Assembly (NCBI GenBank): GCA_903873735.1
Contig: CAIQPO010000043.1
Location: 1-39,399, forward strand
Length of the DNA: 39,399 nt
DNA from: Candidatus Collierbacteria bacterium
GTDB taxonomy: Bacteria; Patescibacteriota; Microgenomatia; UBA1400; MFAQ01
Reading direction: 5' to 3'
Positions 32,842 to 39,399 of this stretch are shown piece by piece. A program made the position numbers and the translations under genes. How positions within the stretch are numbered: the first letter of the stretch is position 1; every line of letters begins with the position of its first letter. The notes beneath the pieces are model-generated. The model was not told the DNA's origin. It ran no database searches and saw only the letters and a program-made list of their open reading frames with translations.

Positions 32842-33061
32842 TAACCTTTTGAGCTTCTCGCTCTGATTGTCTTATCGATCTTTTACAGATCGTGCAAACT
32901 TTTATCTTCAATCTCTTACCTTCAATAACAAGGTGATGAACGTGAAGATTTGGTTTTCTTACATGCTTAACTCTTCTCTTGGAAAAGCTAACTAAATTTG
33001 CAGTCTGAATTCCCTTTCCGCAAATTGCACATTCGTATCTGGAATAAGTTGTTTGTTTCAT
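32828..33061 (-). CDS. rpmB: 50S ribosomal protein L28, zinc-binding type
   Basis: L28 is a small large-subunit protein. Its 77 residues show two Cys pairs, CAICGKG near the N-terminus and CTICKR near the C-terminus, so this is a Cys-containing (zinc) form. The basic centre FSKRRVKHVRKPNLH matches the family. The ATG at 33061 is chosen because GGGGAG lies just before it; the open frame continues upstream to 33190 without support. A TAAAAT box about 11 nt before the ATG gives a very short leader. Confidence 0.9.
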   Translation of the reverse strand: MKQTTYSRYECAICGKGIQTANLVSFSKRRVKHVRKPNLHVHHLVIEGKRLKIKVCTICKRSIRQSEREAQKVNAAK

Positions 33062-33116
33062 AAAGCTCCCCAATTTTATCACAACAGCCTCACATAAGGT
33101 ATACTTTATTGGATAT

Positions 33117-33734
33117 ATGATTTCACAATTATTTTCGTCGCCAGTATTTTTTGTCCTATACTTTATCAGCTTGCTAATAGCGATAACCATTCATGAGTTT
33201 TCTCACGCATTAGCAGCCGACAGACTTGGTGACCCTACACCTAGGTCACAAGGCAGACTTACACTTAATCCCCTGAAGCATCTTGACCCAATAGGTACTA
33301 TCTCTATGCTCCTTGTTGGCTTTGGTTGGGGTAGACCAGTAGAATTTGATCCCTACAATCTCGACAAGCCCAGAAGAGACGCAGCAATCATTTCACTCGC
33401 TGGTCCGGTTAGTAATATTCTTCTAGCAATAGCCTTTTCTCTAGTTCTAAAATTTTTTCCTCAAAGTCTTGTGATTAGCCTACTATCTTATTCCATCATC
33501 ACCATTAATGTATCTCTTGCAATCTTCAACCTAGTACCAATTGGTCCTCTCGATGGTCAAAAAATCCTATCTGGAATTCTCCCAAGAGATCTTGCCTATG
33601 AGTTTGAAGCTATCATGCATCGTTATGGTACACTCCTACTTCTACTCTTTATAGTTCCCTCGTTTGGCGGTCAAACGCCAATCCACAGTCTTATCAGTCC
33701 AATCATCGGAGCTATACTCAAACTTCTAGTTTAA
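33117..33734 (+). CDS. Site-2-protease-type membrane metalloprotease (M50)
   Basis: This gene encodes 205 residues with about six membrane helices. The zinc site HEFSH lies in the first helix and the second motif appears as LVPIGPLDGQKI. There is no PDZ domain, so it belongs to the compact S2P group that is often annotated simply as site-2 protease. The substrate is unknown. A TATACT box lies 11 nt before the ATG. Its last 4 bp overlap the stop of the convergent 33731 gene. Confidence 0.88.
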   Translation: MISQLFSSPVFFVLYFISLLIAITIHEFSHALAADRLGDPTPRSQGRLTLNPLKHLDPIGTISMLLVGFGWGRPVEFDPYNLDKPRRDAAIISLAGPVSNILLAIAFSLVLKFFPQSLVISLLSYSIITINVSLAIFNLVPIGPLDGQKILSGILPRDLAYEFEAIMHRYGTLLLLLFIVPSFGGQTPIHSLISPIIGAILKLLV

Positions 33735-34348
33735 AGACTTCTTCTCCTCGAAAGGAAGCTAAACACTCCCACAATTAAAAGTAAGGCACCAAATCCGAGT
33801 AAGACAATTTTAAACACAGCTCCTAGGGTAGAACCCAAGCCGCCCTGCTCTGCTTCTTCAACTTGTTCATCTTTTGGAGTAATCACCGCTTTTTTCTGTG
33901 TTGGTGTAGGAGTAATCAAAGACTCTGCTGGAGATACACCTGCTCCAAAATCAATATCTCTGACCTGACCAATGAGTAATACATCTTCTGACGGTTTAGT
34001 CACGTAGCCATCTCTTTCTACGGTAACAAACAGCTTGCTAAATTTCTGATCAACTTGTCCATAAAACTTACCATTTATCACCTCTCCCAATCTCCTAACC
34101 CTTTCTCCCTCATCAGACATCCACAACACATATCTATTTTTTTCAGGAGTCAATGCAATTTTTAGATCACGACAGGTTGCCATGATCTTGTAAACATTAT
34201 CAATAAATACCGAGGCAGCGAAACATGCTCCACCACTACCATTACTACGTAAATCTGCAATGCCTTCACTGGCATTTATCTTAGATGGCATCAACCCCAT
34301 CACCACAAAAAATAAAAATGCCGACAGAAACATTCTTTTCTTATCCAT
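33731..34348 (-). CDS. Secreted or membrane-anchored hypothetical protein
   Basis: This gene encodes 205 residues: a signal peptide (RMFLSAFLFFVVMGLMPSKINA), an extracytoplasmic domain of about 110 residues with two cysteines, a Thr/Pro/Lys/Glu linker and a C-terminal membrane helix (VFKIVLLGFGALLLIVGVF) ending in SRRR, so the C-terminus should stay inside. No family is recognised. The start at 34348 has a TAAAAT box 7 nt upstream, directly behind the terminator of the upstream zinc-finger gene. Confidence 0.7.
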   Translation of the reverse strand: MDKKRMFLSAFLFFVVMGLMPSKINASEGIADLRSNGSGGACFAASVFIDNVYKIMATCRDLKIALTPEKNRYVLWMSDEGERVRRLGEVINGKFYGQVDQKFSKLFVTVERDGYVTKPSEDVLLIGQVRDIDFGAGVSPAESLITPTPTQKKAVITPKDEQVEEAEQGGLGSTLGAVFKIVLLGFGALLLIVGVFSFLSRRRSL

Positions 34349-34355
34349 AACCACA

Positions 34356-34361
34356 ATTTTA
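34356..34361 (-). promoter_or_regulatory. -10 box for leaderless 34348 gene
   Basis: TAAAAT, 7 nt, ATG, 4 nt after the U-tract of the 34366-34395 terminator. Confidence 0.5.
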
Positions 34362-34365
34362 CACC

Positions 34366-34395
34366 AAAAAAATCCCTACCAAAGTTGGTAGGGAT
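34366..34395 (-). terminator. Terminator of DksA-type zinc-finger gene
   Basis: An 11-bp stem (ATCCCTACCAA/TTGGTAGGGAT), 2-nt loop, T run on the minus strand. Confidence 0.9.
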
Positions 34396-34414
34396 CATCT
34401 CACAAGCGGAGGGG

Positions 34415-35149
34415 CTAATACTCACCACGGGACTCAGCCAACTCACGATCGCGACGACGCTTTTTGGAGCCGTCATGACCACGTTCGTCAGCATATTCTC
34501 CCGTTTGAGAGCCACCCTTCTTGCCGCCCTTTTTGCCGCCCTTCTTGCCCTTCGGCTTGTCAGCCATGGGGGCGTCATTTGGGGCGACAGTCGCAACCGG
34601 AGCTGCCGGCTTCTTCTCGTCGGGCTTGTTGTAGCATACCCGGCAGAAGCGGAAGGGGCGGGCGCCGTCTTTGCGAGGCGGGATGGGTTCGCCACAGTCC
34701 TGGCAGAAGCCACCGTCCCATTGGAAAGTAGCCATCTCCTGCGAGATGTCGGTGATCAGCTTGACCACCTTGGTCGCCTCTGCTTTCGCCTCAGCAGCAC
34801 GAACCCGCAACAGGTCGTGGTAAGCCACATCAGCTTCGACCACCCTGTCGCGAAATGCCAGGTCAAAGAGCGCTTGGCCTTTGTGGCCCTTGGCGTTCTC
34901 TTCCCGGACAAATTCGGCGGCCTGGTCGAGAAGCTTGTAGTAGGCTTCCGTGGCCAGCTCGAGATCCGGCAGCTTGGCTGCAAAGCGCTTGATCGCGCCG
35001 TGCACGTCAAGCAGCTGCTGCACCGAGGCCGCGTCCTTAGCTACCTGCATTTTCTTCCAGTAGTGGGATTTTACCCCTTCATACTGAGCAGGAAGGTCCT
35101 CGATGGCCTTGATGATCTGCGACACGATGCGATCGATTCTTTCAGGCAT
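34415..35149 (-). CDS. DksA/TraR-type zinc-finger protein with basic Gly-Lys tail (class B cassette)
   Basis: This gene encodes 244 residues. The first 140 are helical and could form a coiled coil. Then comes a four-cysteine finger, C149-x2-C152 and C169-x2-C172, within FCQDCGEPIPPRKDGARPFRFC, which matches the DksA/TraR C-terminal zinc-finger pattern (CxxCGxxIPxxR...C..C). The tail is disordered, with Lys-Gly-Gly repeats (200-213) and a KKRRRDRE patch, likely to touch nucleic acid. A transcription- or ribosome-associated regulator is a reasonable guess. The AAAGGAGA site fixes the ATG at 35149. Third positions are the most G+C-rich in the window. Confidence 0.8.
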   Translation of the reverse strand: MPERIDRIVSQIIKAIEDLPAQYEGVKSHYWKKMQVAKDAASVQQLLDVHGAIKRFAAKLPDLELATEAYYKLLDQAAEFVREENAKGHKGQALFDLAFRDRVVEADVAYHDLLRVRAAEAKAEATKVVKLITDISQEMATFQWDGGFCQDCGEPIPPRKDGARPFRFCRVCYNKPDEKKPAAPVATVAPNDAPMADKPKGKKGGKKGGKKGGSQTGEYADERGHDGSKKRRRDRELAESRGEY

Positions 35150-35193
35150 AGTCTCATCTCCTTTGTGAAATAGGTGAATGTGCAAGTGGGAAT

Positions 35194-35222
35194 ATATTAC
35201 TCCTATAGGTTTATATTGTCAA
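35194..35222 (-). promoter_or_regulatory. Promoter of zinc-finger cassette
   Basis: TTGACA (35217-35222), 17-bp spacer, TAATAT (35194-35199), one base after the elp3 stop codon. Confidence 0.78.
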
Positions 35223-35223
35223 G

Positions 35224-36744
35224 CTACAAGTCCTTCACCATATACTGACCTTCCAACCTATAACCCAAGTTAAGATAATATTCTCTTGTGCCTATGGCTG
35301 AAATAATTGCCATTTTTTTATATCCATTTGTTAAGGCAATCTTTTCTGCCTCAATAAGAAGCTTCTTTCCCAATCCCCTATGCTGAGTTTTATCTTGTTC
35401 ATGAGTATTTAGCGATAAAACTTGACCATATGTGTGCACTTCTCTAACCACTGCTGCTCCTTTTATACCCAGCTTCTTTGCAATCTCACTTTCCTCATCA
35501 GGTAGTCTCAATCTAAGCATTGAATATAAATATGTATTATCTTCAAATGACAAAAACAGCTCCCTCCCTCCCAACGTTTTTCTATCATTACATCTTAACT
35601 CCAATCCTTCAGTCTGATGAACATTTCCCCTCACTTCTCTACATCTGATACATTTACAACTTCTCCCCTCCTCTTTTAGTTGTTTTTGTAATACTTGTCT
35701 TAGGTTTGTCCGCTGAGTTCCTACCGCCACCCATTTTTTGCTTATATCTCGCACCAGTCTATCAATCCTACAATAAACAGGTGTAAGCGTTTTTACCTCT
35801 TTCAACACTTCGATAAGCTTACTTTCATCATATGGTCTATACTCTCCCCGCTTCCACATTTCATACATCTCCGAACCTGGAATTGTCATTGCTGGATACA
35901 CCTTAAGATAGTCTGGACCAAAACGAGAATCCTCAAACATTAACTTTGCCATCTCATTATCTTTTTCAGGAGAAGAACCAGGCAAATTAGGCATAAAGTG
36001 ATAGCAAATTTTTAGTCCTGCATCTCTGCACATTCTAGTTGCTTCGGCTACTCTTTCCAAAGAGTGTCCTCTTTTAATTATACTTAGTATCTGTTCATCA
36101 AGCGCCTGCACTCCCATCTGTACTTTCGTCACCCCCATCGATCTCCATAAAACAATTTCATTTTCATTAATCCAATCAGGTCTTGTCTCAACTGATATCC
36201 CCACCACTCTTCTTTTTGCTGTCTGATTGAATTCAATTGCTCCCTCAAGTGACTCACTCACCACTCCATTTACCCCATCGTACATACCCTTAAAAAACTC
36301 TATCTTATATTCTCTTGTATACGCAGAAAATGTGCCTCCAATAACAATCAAGTCAATCTTATCTGTAGGGTGCCCGGTTTCTTCCATTTGTTTTATTCTG
36401 CCTTCAACTTGCAATCTTGGGTCAAAATTAAGCATTTTAGCTCTCTGCGCTGCTGGCTCATCGGAAAGATAAGACTTCGGCATCCCTTCTTCTAGTGGGC
36501 AATACACGCACTGCCCAGGACAAGGAAATGGCTTCATCATCACCGCGAATGGCGCCACACCACTTTCAGTTCTCACTCCTCTTGTTCTCAAGTACTCCCT
36601 CAAGTCAATATCATCAATATGTGGCCAAATATCAGAGTTTCTTGGCATCTGCCTTAACTCCCTTGACCATAGCCTGCGATAGTCCTCAAAATTTTCTAAA
36701 GTGATTTTCTCTCTGTCTCGCACTATTAATTCTTCTAGATTCAT
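35224..36744 (-). CDS. elp3: Elp3-family tRNA uridine-34 carboxymethyl transferase (radical SAM + GNAT)
   Basis: Elp3 uses S-adenosylmethionine and acetyl-CoA to build the cm5 group on wobble uridines. Its 506 residues begin with a radical-SAM domain with cluster cysteines C75, C79 and C82 (PCPGQCVYCP), then GGTFSAYTREYKIEFF, GISVETRPDW and MGVQALDEQIL typical of Elp3. Further on are a zinc-type Cys segment (SCKCIRCREVRG) and a GNAT domain with the acetyl-CoA loop HRGLGKKLL. The protein acts alone in archaea and in the few bacteria that have it. A TAAAAT box lies 6 nt before the ATG. Confidence 0.93.
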   Translation of the reverse strand: MNLEELIVRDREKITLENFEDYRRLWSRELRQMPRNSDIWPHIDDIDLREYLRTRGVRTESGVAPFAVMMKPFPCPGQCVYCPLEEGMPKSYLSDEPAAQRAKMLNFDPRLQVEGRIKQMEETGHPTDKIDLIVIGGTFSAYTREYKIEFFKGMYDGVNGVVSESLEGAIEFNQTAKRRVVGISVETRPDWINENEIVLWRSMGVTKVQMGVQALDEQILSIIKRGHSLERVAEATRMCRDAGLKICYHFMPNLPGSSPEKDNEMAKLMFEDSRFGPDYLKVYPAMTIPGSEMYEMWKRGEYRPYDESKLIEVLKEVKTLTPVYCRIDRLVRDISKKWVAVGTQRTNLRQVLQKQLKEEGRSCKCIRCREVRGNVHQTEGLELRCNDRKTLGGRELFLSFEDNTYLYSMLRLRLPDEESEIAKKLGIKGAAVVREVHTYGQVLSLNTHEQDKTQHRGLGKKLLIEAEKIALTNGYKKMAIISAIGTREYYLNLGYRLEGQYMVKDL

Positions 36745-36750
36745 CGCTTT

Positions 36751-36756
36751 ATTTTA
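36751..36756 (-). promoter_or_regulatory. -10 box for leaderless elp3
   Basis: TAAAAT, 6 nt, ATG; 4 nt after the U-tract of the 36761-36784 terminator. Confidence 0.5.
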
Positions 36757-36760
36757 ACCG

Positions 36761-36784
36761 AAAAAACCTACCATTAAGGTAGGT
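36761..36784 (-). terminator. Terminator overlapping the end of the 36774 gene
   Basis: Stem ACCTACC/GGTAGGT with the TAA stop in the loop, then a T run on the minus strand. Confidence 0.83.
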
Positions 36785-36992
36785 ATATCACAAACTTCTT
36801 GCTTGTATCCAGTTTAGCTAGATTACTCTTTTTCCAAAAAATTATGTACACATCTCCATTAGGCATAATCACTTCTTTCGTGACATATACCTCTCCAAGT
36901 TCGGGGTGTTCATCGACTACCAACACACGATTGTCGTCTTTACCCTCAATCTCACGAACGAAATATGTTTTTAAAGCCCGTTTTTCAACCAG
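36774..36992 (-). CDS. Small hypothetical protein, probable CTG start (class B cassette)
   Basis: This gene encodes about 72 residues, beta-rich and basic, ending KKFVIYLP. No family is recognised. A strong AGGGAGGT site is followed 6 nt later by an in-frame CTG (36992), with no ATG, GTG or TTG in frame close by, so CTG is the likely start. A GTG at 37079 is in frame but would lie in the promoter zone and has no ribosome site. A TAAAAT just ahead of the ribosome site may be the -10. The terminator contains the stop codon. Confidence 0.5.
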   Translation of the reverse strand: MVEKRALKTYFVREIEGKDDNRVLVVDEHPELGEVYVTKEVIMPNGDVYIIFWKKSNLAKLDTSKKFVIYLP

Positions 36993-37044
36993 TTCACACC
37001 TCCCTAATGTTTTCCATATTTTACTACACAAATACCTGAATAAC

Positions 37045-37073
37045 TTGAAAAATCTAATATTATCGGATATAAT
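37045..37073 (+). promoter_or_regulatory. Promoter of 37113 cassette
   Basis: TTGAAA (37045-37050), 17-bp spacer, perfect TATAAT (37068-37073). Confidence 0.8.
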
Positions 37074-37112
37074 ACGCACGAACGCACCCTAACATTCAAA
37101 GGAGAAAAACTT

Positions 37113-38930
37113 ATGATTGGATACATTGTCATTGGAGTTTTGCTGTGCACTCTGGCTGGGCTGGTTCCCCAATTAATCTCAAGGGACACCATGGCCAGGT
37201 CTGTCAAATGGGCCATCGCTGCCCTAGTTGGCAACATTATCTTCATCAGCGCCCAGGTCTATCTCGCCCCGCCGGCACATGTTGGACCGCTCGATGGCTA
37301 CCAGTTTCTCTGGCTTCCGCTCCTGGTGAATACAGTCATCGGCCTCGGCATCGCCCTCTTCAAATCTGATTCTTTTGATGGAGATGAAGAGACCAGTACC
37401 ATCAACATGCTTGCCGGTGCTGGTAATGGCGCCATACTCCTCATCCTGTTCGTTGTCATGGCTATCATCGCCATGGCGACTACTTGGGGTGAAGGAAACG
37501 CCAAGGCAAGAGCTTACTTTTTACCCATAGAAGAGGTGCAAATCGACCCCTCCTTGGGAACAAACGCTCCCGAAAGTTTTCCCGACAACGACCCCGCCCA
37601 CATCATCATGGTTGAAGAAGCCACCGCCCGCCATATCGGCTCACGAGCCATTGGCCAAACCGGCGTAAACTTCGGCTCAACCTACAAACCCGGTACCTAT
37701 ACCAAACAAATGGTACAGGGACACATGTACTGGGTGGCACCGGTGGAGTACCAAAACTTCTTTGCCAACCTCAAACTCCCCACCACCCCAGGCGTGATTG
37801 TAGTCGATGCAGAAAACCCCATGACCGAACCTCGATTCGACCAGACGTGTCAACTGCGGTATGTCCAAAGCGCCATCCTCAACCAGGATCCCATCCGCTA
37901 TCTTTACATCAGCGGCTACGATCAATATCTCTTTGTCGATCCTACATTTGAATACGACGACAACTGGGTTCCGTATATTACTGTGGATGGAAGCATTTAC
38001 CAGAGGGGGCTCTACGGATCACAGGTGGTCAAAGTCTTTACCATCAATGTCTGCACCGGTGAGATCGCTGAATACAGCTTGGCTGACAAACCGGCCTGGA
38101 TTGACCGCATTCTGCCACTGTCTGCCATTGATCAAAACCTCGACGACTACGGCAATTTCTACAAGGGAACCTGGCCAGTGATGTTCAACACCACCGGTCA
38201 AGGAATTGAAACAAGGGCAGACGACACTACCCCCACAGCCTACTCCTCCGTCTCAAAGAGCCCAGTCTATCAGTATGTCATGACCAGCAAAAACACCACC
38301 GACTTTAGCTCGCTGGGTATCATCCTGGTGGATACCAATTCTTACACTGCCAGGCGCTTCCCCATCTACGGCCTGCTGGTAGGCTCCAAGGTAACAGATG
38401 CCTTCATGGATATTGAGTGGAACAAGGCAGGTGATAGTCACAACTACGATATCACCGAACCAGTTCTCTACAATATCTACGGCCGCCTTACTTGGGTCAC
38501 CACCTACATCAACCCCGCAAGTAATGGTATGGCAGACTACAAATCCATCGCTTTCCTGGACGCCTACTTCGTCAGCTCGGCCAATGTCATCCGCGCCGAG
38601 ACCAAAGAAGAGGCTTTGTTGATGTACCAACTCTGGCAAGCAAACCGCCCTTCAAACGACACCGACCCTGGCAGCACAGCCAATCTTGTGCCCTTGTCCG
38701 GCGAGATCATCCAATTCAATGCCGAAGTAAAAAATGGCAACACCATTTACTACTTCATGATCAAGGGTGAAGATGGTGTGGTGGTCAATACTATCTTCTC
38801 AGTCACCCCCACCGACGCGGTTCGCGAAATTCGTTTCACCGAATACGGCGACCAGGTGAGCTTTACCTACGTCGAACTCGGTAGCGGCAGCGCTTCCGTC
38901 TCCTCCTTTGATAACCTCAACGTACCATAA
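37113..38930 (+). CDS. Large membrane protein of unknown function (class B cassette)
   Basis: This gene encodes 605 residues with four N-terminal membrane helices (about 2-20, 30-52, 65-83, 102-127) and a soluble domain of about 475 residues. That domain is rich in Tyr, Asp, Thr and beta strands and probably faces outward. No family is recognised and no repeats, catalytic motif or anchor signal are evident. AAAGGAGA lies before the ATG, and the gene has a full promoter and terminator. Codons favour GGC, ACC, CTG and ATC, quite unlike the adjacent elp3. Confidence 0.8.
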   Translation: MIGYIVIGVLLCTLAGLVPQLISRDTMARSVKWAIAALVGNIIFISAQVYLAPPAHVGPLDGYQFLWLPLLVNTVIGLGIALFKSDSFDGDEETSTINMLAGAGNGAILLILFVVMAIIAMATTWGEGNAKARAYFLPIEEVQIDPSLGTNAPESFPDNDPAHIIMVEEATARHIGSRAIGQTGVNFGSTYKPGTYTKQMVQGHMYWVAPVEYQNFFANLKLPTTPGVIVVDAENPMTEPRFDQTCQLRYVQSAILNQDPIRYLYISGYDQYLFVDPTFEYDDNWVPYITVDGSIYQRGLYGSQVVKVFTINVCTGEIAEYSLADKPAWIDRILPLSAIDQNLDDYGNFYKGTWPVMFNTTGQGIETRADDTTPTAYSSVSKSPVYQYVMTSKNTTDFSSLGIILVDTNSYTARRFPIYGLLVGSKVTDAFMDIEWNKAGDSHNYDITEPVLYNIYGRLTWVTTYINPASNGMADYKSIAFLDAYFVSSANVIRAETKEEALLMYQLWQANRPSNDTDPGSTANLVPLSGEIIQFNAEVKNGNTIYYFMIKGEDGVVVNTIFSVTPTDAVREIRFTEYGDQVSFTYVELGSGSASVSSFDNLNVP

Positions 38931-38940
38931 GATCCATCAG

Positions 38941-38966
38941 ACCCCGCAATTGCGGGGTCTTTTTTT
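38941..38966 (+). terminator. Terminator of 37113 gene
   Basis: Palindromic stem ACCCCGCAATTGCGGGGT followed by a T run. Confidence 0.9.
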
Positions 38967-38991
38967 ACTTGCTGCTACCCTGCTTTAGCGT

Positions 38992-38997
38992 CATAAT
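38992..38997 (+). promoter_or_regulatory. -10 box for leaderless methyltransferase gene
   Basis: CATAAT, 6 nt, ATG at 39004; the same hexamer and distance as for the PAP2-like gene. Confidence 0.35.
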
Positions 38998-39003
38998 AAA
39001 ACT

Positions 39004-39399
39004 ATGTCGCAAGACCAAAGCATTATCAGTCAAGTTAAAGACACCTACAACCTAATCGCCGACAACTTTTCCCAGACCAGACAATTTGTTTGGAAAGATC
39101 TAAGCCCTCTCCTTGAAAAAATACCACCCAAATCCTCTATCCTTGATGTTGGTTGCGGCAATGGCAGAATCATCAAAAGCCTGCCCAGAGATATCAAATA
39201 CACTGGCATAGATATTAGCAGTAAGTTACTTGAAAAAGCTGGTCAGTCGTTCCCCGAACACCATTTTATCGAAACAGACATCACCAAACCAGAAATCTGG
39301 AAACACTTAGGCCAATTCGATTACATTCTAGCCATCGCTTCACTCCATCACATCCCTTCAACCACAAATCAGCAATTTGTGATTGATCAAATCAAGAAA
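39004..39399 (+). CDS. Class I SAM methyltransferase, Trm9/ALKBH8-like (partial)
   Basis: The first 132 residues are visible; the C-terminus is beyond the window. The N-terminus (VKDTYNLIADNFSQTRQFVW) matches the Y-x-x-IA-x-x-F-S-x-TR-x-x-x-W opening of Trm9/ALKBH8 methyltransferases, which esterify cm5U34 of tRNA to mcm5U34. SAM motif I is ILDVGCGNGRII, followed by the acidic GIDIS and later ASLHHIPS. It lies 2.3 kb from elp3, which would make the cm5U substrate. A generic small-molecule methyltransferase remains possible. Confidence 0.75.
   Translation, partial: MSQDQSIISQVKDTYNLIADNFSQTRQFVWKDLSPLLEKIPPKSSILDVGCGNGRIIKSLPRDIKYTGIDISSKLLEKAGQSFPEHHFIETDITKPEIWKHLGQFDYILAIASLHHIPSTTNQQFVIDQIKK

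Noticed and set aside
33062-33190. N-terminal extension of L28
   Set aside because: The extra 43 codons lack family similarity and overlap the divergent protease start; the ATG at 33061 has a ribosome site.
34385-35173. Plus-strand 262-codon open frame opposite the zinc-finger gene
   Set aside because: It is the antisense shadow of a very GC-rich gene. The minus strand has the promoter, ribosome site, terminator and zinc-finger motif.
1-39399. tRNA genes, CRISPR arrays, insertion sequences, phage attachment sites
   Set aside because: I looked for T-loop consensus, regularly spaced repeats, transposase or integrase motifs and flanking direct repeats around the cassettes and found none by eye. 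Short repeats around cassettes cannot be excluded without computation.

Overview
The window looks like an AT-rich bacterial chromosome segment, most likely from the Candidate Phyla Radiation (Patescibacteria, probably a Microgenomates-type lineage). The basis is inference: small bacterial housekeeping proteins, a very short EF-Ts, a zinc-type L28, a single-protein Elp3, a tandem ThyX, a divergent FolD, dense packing, and about a third of the genes with no recognisable family. No tRNA, rRNA, CRISPR array, transposase or integrase was seen.

Layout. 1-6.3 kb: minus-strand run of translation, replication and quality-control genes (rseP, HIT protein, rpsU, yqeY, ybeY, dnaX, two unknowns). 6.4-9.8 kb: remnant of the classical rpsB-tsf-frr-rseP operon, with pyrH, uppS, cdsA and dxr absent and small unknown genes in their place. 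10-17.4 kb: two paralogous membrane proteins, then a one-carbon and dTMP cluster (folD, glyA, tmk, a double-domain thyX) with an NRAMP-like transporter. 17.4-20.6 kb: topA and a structured non-coding RNA of about 520 nt with its own strong promoter and terminator. 20.6-26.2 kb: cell-shape region (PBP2, mreD, inverted mreC, a PAP2-like protein, an unknown, mreB). 26-34.3 kb: O-antigen-ligase/TPR protein, def, fmt, rpmB, a second S2P-type protease and several unknowns. 34.4-39.4 kb: a DksA-type zinc-finger protein, elp3, a 605-residue membrane protein and the start of a Trm9-like methyltransferase.

The most striking feature is two interleaved gene populations. Class A genes (housekeeping and some unknowns, AT-rich codons) usually lack a Shine-Dalgarno sequence and have a -10 hexamer of the form TANNNT about 5-7 nt before the start codon, so their mRNAs should be leaderless. 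Class B genes (fourteen here) are mostly orphans. They often have GC-rich codons, a strong AGGAGG-type ribosome site, mostly a full promoter with exactly 17 bp between -35 and -10, and usually a private hairpin-plus-U terminator. In four places a class B terminator is followed within a few bases by the TAAAAT box of a leaderless class A gene.

The best candidates for something new are the 520-nt RNA, the two-class architecture, the double ThyX whose halves keep complementary parts of the active site, and the Elp3 plus Trm9-like pair, which may form a minimal wobble-uridine pathway.
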